Shown here: positions 9,401 to 18,400 of the stretch, piece after piece
How positions within the stretch are numbered: position 1 is the stretch's first letter
Layout: each line of letters starts with the position of its first letter
Source of the DNA: Apostichopus parvimensis
Taxonomy: Eukaryota; Echinodermata; Holothuroidea; Aspidochirotida; Stichopodidae
DNA: 29,333 nt
Assembly (NCBI GenBank): GCA_000934455.1
Contig: KN884104.1
Coordinates: forward strand, 67,252 to 96,584
Reading direction: 5' to 3'
The notes under the pieces: generated by a model
Seen by the model: only the letters and a program-made list of their open reading frames with translations
The model's database searches: none
Told to the model about the DNA's origin: nothing
Position numbers and translations under genes: made by a program

Positions 9401-12400
9401 CCCACGTTATATTGCAACTCTACCTAATGAAGCTGTTTTGGTTTTAGTTACTGTGACTCTATTTCCGCCATCATTATATCGTCTGACCAATGCAATCAAG
9501 AAAAACTTGGGAGAGGCCTATCTTGCAAAGATTTCAACATTTTTTCAGTCCAGCAATGGTTTTGAATGCTTGTGCTTAATGAAAGACAGTAATTTTAAAT
9601 TTTTTGGTTTTATAAAAGGTGCTGTTTGCAGTTTCATGCAGCCAATGTTATGATATATTTACCTTTTACTCACAAATAGTCACAATTATCATGTTAGAGG
9701 AATGAAGGTGTGGGGGGGGGGGGGGGGGGAATGGATGGTGTTAACTGACTGCTCTTTGCAAATAAAGCATGGGTAACCCTTGTTATTTTCATCAATCTTA
9801 TGTTTCTCATGTTCTCATGTGGACTCATTTATCCATTTGCTGAAACATTGCTTGAATCCAGGAATGAGTTGTCAGACCTTTGGATCACATGACTAATTTC
9901 TGTAAACATTTGTCTTTTTTAATATTTTCATGGACAGCTGAGGAACCATCTAGCCTTGATTCAGAAACATCAGAATCAGCCCCTCTCCATTAACCTGAAC
10001 AGCCCAGAGAGTCAGCAGGTCCACTTGGATACTAGACTCTTCCAGTTAGAGACTGCTATCCATATGGAGCTATGGCAGGTAGGTAAAAAACGGCAGCTCT
10101 GATAAAATACTTGGCTATGATATTGCCATTTAAATAATTAGCACTCTCGGGTCAGTCTGTAAGTGCAGTAGCCATTGATTTAATGCTGCCTTTGATGGTT
10201 TAACTGATATAACTGTAAGCCAAGTATGTGCAAGAGTCTACACTCCATCTTTTAATTTGAAGGGGAGGACAAAAAAAATTAACAAAAAAGGGGGGAAAAT
10301 TGAAGTGATATAAAATGACTGTTAGCAGGTTAACTCAATGATACATCTGAATAGTATTCATAGATAGCAGTGTAGGTTGATGATACAAAAACCTTCTTTT
10401 ACTCCCTAATTATCTGGTAAACTGTCTATCCCTCTGCTTATTCCCTTAGTCTTCCTCATTCTCTCCTCCTTTTTGGTTTCGATGATAATCGTAACCTTTG
10501 CATTCATGATGGCGTATGTGTGAGTGTGTTTGTGACGCCCTGCTTGTAAACACGATATCTCAAGAATGGAAGGTCAGACCAATTTCATATTTGGTGTGTA
10601 GAAGTACCACATTGAGTACAAGAAGCCTATTGTTTTTGGTGGAGGTCAAAGGTCATTTGGGGTCACCAGGGGTCAAATCCTGAAACCCTTGTATATATAT
10701 ATACACCCTCACAATACATTACGTCAGATACATGAAGAAAACTGCTCATGTGACATCATCGAAACCACAATGCATTTTTGCATTCTGGTTGATTACTTAG
10801 GCAGGCAAGGAACCTATGCACTCAATTTTGGTGTGTGTGTGTGAATTTATGCATGTGTGTGTATATGTGGAGCAAACTTGTTCCGCTGCTTCATATCTTC
10901 TAACATTGGATCCTAGGTGAGAACCTTGCGAATATCATCGTCAGAGAGGATTTTATAAGACAACAGATAGCCGTGAACACGTGTAAGATGCAACAATGCT
11001 TTTGACTCTATGAATGTTTTGCCATCGCAGGAAGCTTACAAGGCTGTTGAGGACATTCATAACCTCATGGAGATATCCAAGAAGACCCCTAAGGCACAAC
11101 TGATGGCCACCTACTACACCAAGCTAGGGCTGGTCTTCTGGAAGTCAGGAAACCGGCTCTTCCATGCATGTGCTCTTCATCGCCTGCTGCAGTTGTCTAG
11201 AGAGCATCGCAAAAACCTTAGCACAGAGGAGATGCAAAGGTAATTACTTAGTAAAAGTGTTTGAGCTCTTGCTAAAACTACAACACAGTTTTGAAAATCT
11301 GTACACATGAATTGTAGTCGTTGGCTAACATACTTAAGCCTTTGTTGGTAATGGTATTAATGAATGAGAACCCAAGGTTTTGACCTAAACATGTCACTTT
11401 TCCTCCTCCTCCTCCCCCTCCCCCCCCCCCCCGGGTCTCTCTACAGCAATAACGTCAAGATCATCGAATGTTTATACTGCCTAATCTCATGTGACAGGCA
11501 TCGAATGGCTAATCTCATGCTTTTTTCCCCCTCATGCTTTCATAGGATGGCATCTCGGGTTTTACTTGCCACCCTCTCGGTGCCCATTTGCCCTCCACGG
11601 AATGACATCGGTGATATGCTGGACATGGGTAACACGGCTGTGGACAACGAGCGCAAACTGGCCAAGATGTTGGGTCTTCAGACTCCTCCCAACCGTGCTC
11701 AGCTTGCTAATGACTTGGTGAGTTTGGCCATGTTGATAACGAGGGACTTTTATGTAACGAGGTTACTATTAAACTCAACAACGACACAACATTCCTGTTT
11801 TGAAAGAAGAATACACCAGTTACGTCACGTTTCTCATGTAGCTGGGCCTGTTTCACAGAAAGTTACTGACATTTGAAGGATTTGAAATCCCTATTCATAT
11901 CTGGAAATGCTTGACTAATTCACTTGGAAGCCAGTGCCATGTTATGATGAGTAAACGCTTGGATAACAACATTGATAAAGAATTAGTTGTTAGTGCCAAG
12001 TCTTCAACATTCCATTGGAAGATTTTTCAATGTTATCTAATATTTTCTTTAACTGCATCCCATTTCATAATAATAACACTATACGTATCTTCCAAGTCAT
12101 GAGTGTTCTTGTGTAACTATTTTTGTTAATTATTATTATTTCACTTCCAGATCAAGTACAATGTGGTTCCCCACGTCCTTCCTGAGCTTCGTGAACTCTT
12201 CAACTGGCTGGAGATTGAGTTCCACCCTCTACACCTGTGCAGCAGAGTCAGTGATGTCCTGTCCTTCTTGGAAGCCAGTGACCCCGACCTAGCCCAGTAT
12301 GTCCCAGCCCTCCAAACTAACACTCTTGTCAGACTACTGAAGCAGGTTAGTATCATTTATAAATAGTATATATTGTTTGTGTTAGCTGACTGACTGATCC

Positions 12401-15400
12401 AAATATGATATTTACAGGGAATTATTAATAACAGATATATGACAAGATGTCGTGTATAAACCTTCATTAAAAAAGTAACTTTAAAACATTCTCTCTTTCT
12501 CTTCTACAATTTCCTCCCTTGTGAAGCATCTTCTCCTGCTTAATTTCCAGAATAAAATCAAACAGGTATCGGCCAATTAGGCGTTCAATCGTTGACAAAG
12601 CAATGAAGAGAAAAAAGGGCTCCAGTCCTTCTTTTAATCCATAGCAATCGTACTTTGAGACTTGTGAACAACCCAAAGGAGCTCTTTTTTGCTACCAGTA
12701 ACTAACCTATAACGGATGTCTGTTTTGTTTTCAATAGATTGCCCAGATGTACGATACCATTTCAGTCTCCCGCATCATGGAGTTGGTACCGTTCTACAGT
12801 CCCTACCAGATTGAGAAGACCATCGTAGAGTCTGCCCGAAATGGAGCAGTCCAGGTATGGCATAAACATCAGAGTGATCGCATGATGCTTTCTAGAACTC
12901 TGGCTAAATAGACGATCCCCATTCAACTATTAAAGGATATTGCTCGAAATGCCGTTAACGTGATATTGTTTCATAGCACATATTGAATTTGAAACACAAA
13001 ATCATGTAGAGACTGCTGTCTCCTTGAAAGTGGCTGTTTCTATGCGTTCATTGACATGATAGTTTACTTACTCACCAGAGTTAGGGGAGTTATGCAAAAG
13101 CATGGACAATTTTCTATAAATATTGGCCCAAGTTGCCTGTACACTTTGCAAAGTTGTGGATGTGTAACTTCTTAGTTATAGAGACCTCTTTGATAAATGT
13201 AGTGTGAATTGGAAGAAAACTTAATGCTCAATTATTGTCTGCAGCAGGATACCTTTTTCAAATGCTGATACACAAAAGTTTGAAGTTTATTAATATTTAT
13301 CCAAATAAATGACAAACATGATCAATATTCTAATTTTGACAACAAAGTGTGGAAGTCCTAGGAATCGCACTATACAATCTCAAGACTAATCTAGGATGAT
13401 CAAGCTGACAAAGTTTATTTAATGTCTCCTTCCCTTTAATGGCTTTTAATCAGGTTATTCACCGTCGTAACTTTTGCATCGTTCCATACCGATACTGTGA
13501 AAGCAAATGTCCACCTAAAGCGTTATGCGAATATGGCAATCCTCGGGTACAACTACTAGAGAGTGTTGTAAACTTTATCTAAGTGCTGGTTGCTGTGTTG
13601 AAAATTCTCAATTCTCCCTTTAGTAAACATCAGGGGTGGACACTGCAGGCATTGGTCCTAAAGCCTCACCAACTATAAAGTTCTTGCCTCTGTGTCTGGA
13701 TATCGAGAGCTGTCTAAGATTATTATTTGATTATACATGTCGTTAAGTCATTTGCATACCCTAGTTCCATACCCATTCTTTATCCTCCTTTTTCTTTTGG
13801 TTTCCCTTGTAGATTCGATTGGATCATTCTCAGCAAATGTTAAGCTTCGGCGGTGAACTATCTGTGTCTCAGACCGGTGACCAACAAGATGGCGGTCCAA
13901 TGGTCCAGGAGATGCCTTCGGAACAGATTCGCCAGCAGCTGACACAGATGTCCAAAGCCCTCCACCACGCACTTCAACTCATTCGCCCCGCCCAACTTCT
14001 GGTGAGTTGACTGCTCGTACGTTTTGTCAGTTTCAGAACCGTTAGTTCGTTCCATTTTTGACGTCGGGTGGTAAGGCCTAGTGAGTGTCATCTACTATCG
14101 GCATCATACCTCTCAGAGTATATGCCCCTGTGTAAATAAGTTGCAGTTCCGTCTCATTAGCAACGGATCACGGCAACATGTGCAACGTGAGGAGACAAAC
14201 GTTTGCACATGTGGCATCATTCATAGTTGCGGGAAAGGGGTGGCATCGTCCATAGTTGCGGGAAAATTTGTCTCTCAATTTTGATGATTTATCCCTCGAA
14301 ACAGGAAGAAAAGAAGAACCAGAAGCAGCAGATCATCCAGAGTTATCGTCGTAGCGCCGTCAAGGACCACCAGCGAATCTTGCAGCGTAAACAGATCATC
14401 GAGGATCGCAAGGAGAGATTGGAGAGTATCACTGTCCAGAGAGTGAGTTCTTATCAGATTATTCCTTGTACATAACTTGTACGAAAACCTCCTTATTCAG
14501 AAGAAGATTTACACTTTAGATTAATAGGTTTTTTTTTGGTGTTTGTTTATTCTCAAAACTCTTAAAGATTTGTAACAAAAGCCAACTATTCAGATTTTAT
14601 TTGTTTTTTTGTACTGATGTGGCAGATTAGTTTCTCATTCACCCATTTGACTCTTTCAACCTGCGGGAAGGGTAGAACCTCAGTGCGATTAATTTAGTAG
14701 ACTTATCATAAAAAATTGTTGAGATTTGATCTAACAATTGATCTGACAATAATGTATTTGTTGCTTTGGATGGAATGTAAGGTCAGAAGTTTAAACTTAC
14801 AGAAGCACCTCTTGGTCTGCCCTTCTCTCTCATCAGACAATGCCCTTCTGCCTGTATATGTATATATATATGGGGGCGCTAATGTTTGGACTTTCTTGTG
14901 TTCCGATTGCGAAAAATGCAAGTTGTGATCAATTTTAGCAATAGTATTTAAATTTGATCCCATAGGAAAGAGAAGAGCAAGACCAGCTTGAGGAGCAGCA
15001 GAGAGTACAGCGGGAGGCAGAGCAGCTACGTCTGAGCCGGGAGGCGGAGGACAGGGCCAGACGAAAGCGTCAAGAGGAACTGGAGGAGATCCAGCGGAAG
15101 CACGCTAAGGAGAGGATTAAGACCCTGAAGCAGTCGTCTGTCGCTCCTAAGATGTTCAGCAAGTATACCGAAGAGGTAAGGTTCATTAGAAAGGGGGCTT
15201 TCCCATTCTTATCGATGGAAATTCAAACAGAACAAGAAGGAAACTGATTAGAAACTTAGAGAAAATGTAGTATAATGGCTCGGAGGTGTGTGTTAGCGAG
15301 AAAGAACAGGGGTCTGTCGCAGTATTTGCTAAACCCAGCCTGAGAAAATGTTGTAATGGATAGAATTAAACAGATATAAAATAAGACAAAAAGTCAAAGA

Positions 15401-18400
15401 CACATACATGAAGTTGGACATGCTTTGCTTTGGTGAACCATATACCCTGACTCCCCCCCCCCCCCTCCCTCTCACCTTATAGTTCAATATTTAATCAGAG
15501 AATCTTATTTACTTAACTTGCTAAAATCTTTCTTTGGCAATTCTTGCAGGAATTGGAGAAATTGGACGCTGATGAGATCATGGCCAAGCATGTGGAGCAG
15601 TTGGAAGCCGAGAAGAAGGAACTGCAGGCACGACTGAAATCTCAGGAAAAGAAGGTTGGTTGTTTTCTTAAGTTCTGTATTATTGAGCCTGAAATGAGGC
15701 TCAGTGTTACAAGGTTCTTCATTGACATAATTAGCCAAAGAATGACATAAATTGTAAATTATAGCATTTTTCAATTTGCATTTTACATGTGATTTTTTTT
15801 AGCTGGTAAGAAGAAAGTGTCTGGGTGGCAAAATGTGAGGATCAAACTCAGTTTTTTTTTCAACTTTGTTTTGTTAACCTTTATTATAAAAACATTTCAG
15901 GCGGTTGCCCTACTTTGATCCATTGCAATGTGATATGTTTTGAGTTATATTCATTATGTTTGGTTGCCCTAGTTTGATCCATTGCAATGTAATATGTTTT
16001 CAGTTACATTCATTATGTTTGGTTGCCCTAGTTTGATCCATTGCAATGTCATATGTTTTAAGTTAAATTCGTTGTGTTTGGTTAAACTGATTACCACACC
16101 TAACAAGTCTGTTTTATTTTGTAGAAGCGAAGGAATTTACCACATGTAGGCCAAATTAAAAACCCATTCGCAATTTGCATCAACGGGTAAAATCTTGAAA
16201 TGTTTTCTTCCCGTTTCCAGATCGATTATTTCTGCCGTGCCCAGAGGGTTGAGGAAATCCCTCAGCTTGAAAAGCAATATGAGGAGGAGGCGTTGACTAG
16301 CAAGGAATTGTGGGAGGAGATGGAAAGTGAAAGGGTAAGTCAGACTTAATAGATTATATTGTGTATTTGGGATAAAAGGGCTAGGTATTGGATGTCATGA
16401 CAGTTGTTTGTGTGTACACCTCCCAAAGTTTCTTTTACGTGATTCTGAATCCTTGCACACATTTGATCACGGCTGCATATCCATCCCCTGTGCCCTTTTC
16501 CGTCAACCACAGAGGCTTTGGATACCAATTACAGGTACGGCTGAACATATTCACAGACGGAGCAAAAGCTGTTAGCTGTCCTTAACCTTCATCAAATTTC
16601 CATGTTTGCGTGCTAATATCAGGATGTCATTATGTGACTCATATTGACGGGAAACCATCGACAGTAAAATAAATGAGAAATTGATGAATGTATGTGGTTG
16701 ACATCTTATGATTTCTTCTAATTTTAGATTGAAATGGCCCAGAAAGAAAGAGAACATGCCCTGACCATTCGGGATCGGTTGAAGAGGATGACCAAAGACA
16801 AGAATGAATTCCTCAACATGCTCAAGGAAACCAGATCAAATATTTACAATGTAAGAGAATAATTCAGAGAGGATGAGAAGTGAAGAGAAAAGGGGCATAT
16901 TATATTGTAACCGTTATAACATCATCTTGTATTCCAGTCCTCAAACTGTGTGCTTTTCAAAATGTTTTCAGTTTTTTTATGCATTTGGAGACATTGTATT
17001 GACTTTTTTTTTTTTAATTTTCATGTTTTAACAAAGAGGTTCACAAGTTTATTCCTCACCACTTTCTGTGATGTTACTACTGCCTATAAAGGTACCCTGC
17101 AGTATTGACTATGTTACAACTAACTGTTCAATTGATTAACCAACTGGATTGTTCAAAGTGTTGTAGGACTAGGCTAAGAACCATGAAAATTCTTTGTTCA
17201 TGCTGAAAAGAAAGTGGAGAGTGGTTCTCGGATTACTGTGAGAGTCGTTTTTCTGTAACGGAAAATGCGCCGTGAAATAATATAGTATTATGTCTCGCAA
17301 CGAGCTGCGGATTGTTTGCATGTTACCATGGAAATCAATTGGTCATCTTCCTCACAGGACAAACTGAACACCTACAACGAAATGATTAAAGAAGCTAGAG
17401 GGAAACGTCTGATGGAGCGTAAGCAGAAACGCAAGAATGATAAACGACTGAAGTGGGTGACGGAGAAAGAAGAGGCGGAGCAGCAGAGGCGAGATGAAGA
17501 AGCTAAGCGAGGTATGATTTAGCTGCACATGATTGGGCAATCACTTGTATTCGTGACCGTTTGGGTCTTTTAACTTCCCAACAAGTTATTGCAAAGCCTG
17601 TTCGCTGCTTGTTAACATTTCAAAAGAGGGACCTGTGGTAACTCTCAATTAGTTTACAAAGGACAGGTAGGAATTGGACGCAAAATTGCTTTGGGCTCCT
17701 TATGTTATGTTGTTTCCTTTTTAACGGTAAAAAAATGTCAATTTGCCGCTGGACTCTTCTTCGTGTATCCATCTTCTTTTTTAATTAATCACCCTCGGGA
17801 GACTTGAGTCTCTAGACTATATAGATAGGAGAAAGGACTGTCCAGTCTGTAACGTCTCGCCTTCTTCTCTCATCAGAACGTGAAATGAAGCAGAAGAAAG
17901 AGGAAGAAGAGTACCAAGAGAGGTTGCAGAAATTGAAAGAGCAAGAAGAGAAACAAGCTGCCAAGTAAGTGACATCAGCCTGAACATTACAGTGCATCAT
18001 TGAAAATGGATGTTGGGTGACTGTTTCTCACTGGAATTATGAACCAATGGAGGAGGGATAATTATTATAGCTTAGGTGTTGATGGACAAAGTTTGTCAGT
18101 TCTGTTGCAATGCTTGCCTCCCCAGGTCACTCCTCCCTTGTCTCTTTACTAGATTGAAGTAAAGGATGTTCAAAAAATTTGCAAAATTGGTATGTAATGG
18201 TGGCAGTTTGATGATGGATTAATGTATAGTTAAAAAGTTCAACCAAAGGAAAGGGGATAACTGTGAGATCAAGAGCTCCTTGTAAAATGTAATTCAGTGC
18301 TTTGTTTGTTTTTTGAAGAACATGCAGTCTCTGCTGTCAAATTGGATAAGATCTGTTGACGGTTGGTGGTTGAGATTGATTGTATTTATAGACACAGGAG

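Larger units (their letters stand above)
7921..10674. repeat. Tandem segmental duplication, copy 2 (2754 bp, EIF3A exons 3-6)
   Basis: This is the second unit, directly abutting the first. Its right end is at ggggtc (10669-10674). After that point the sequence (aaatcctg) differs from the start of the unit (cttgtaat), so there is no microhomology at the junction. Confidence 0.97.

Noticed and set aside
11939-12000. Possible C box (atgatga) of a C/D snoRNA in EIF3A intron 8
   Set aside because: No D box (ctga) with a closing stem was found at a suitable distance.
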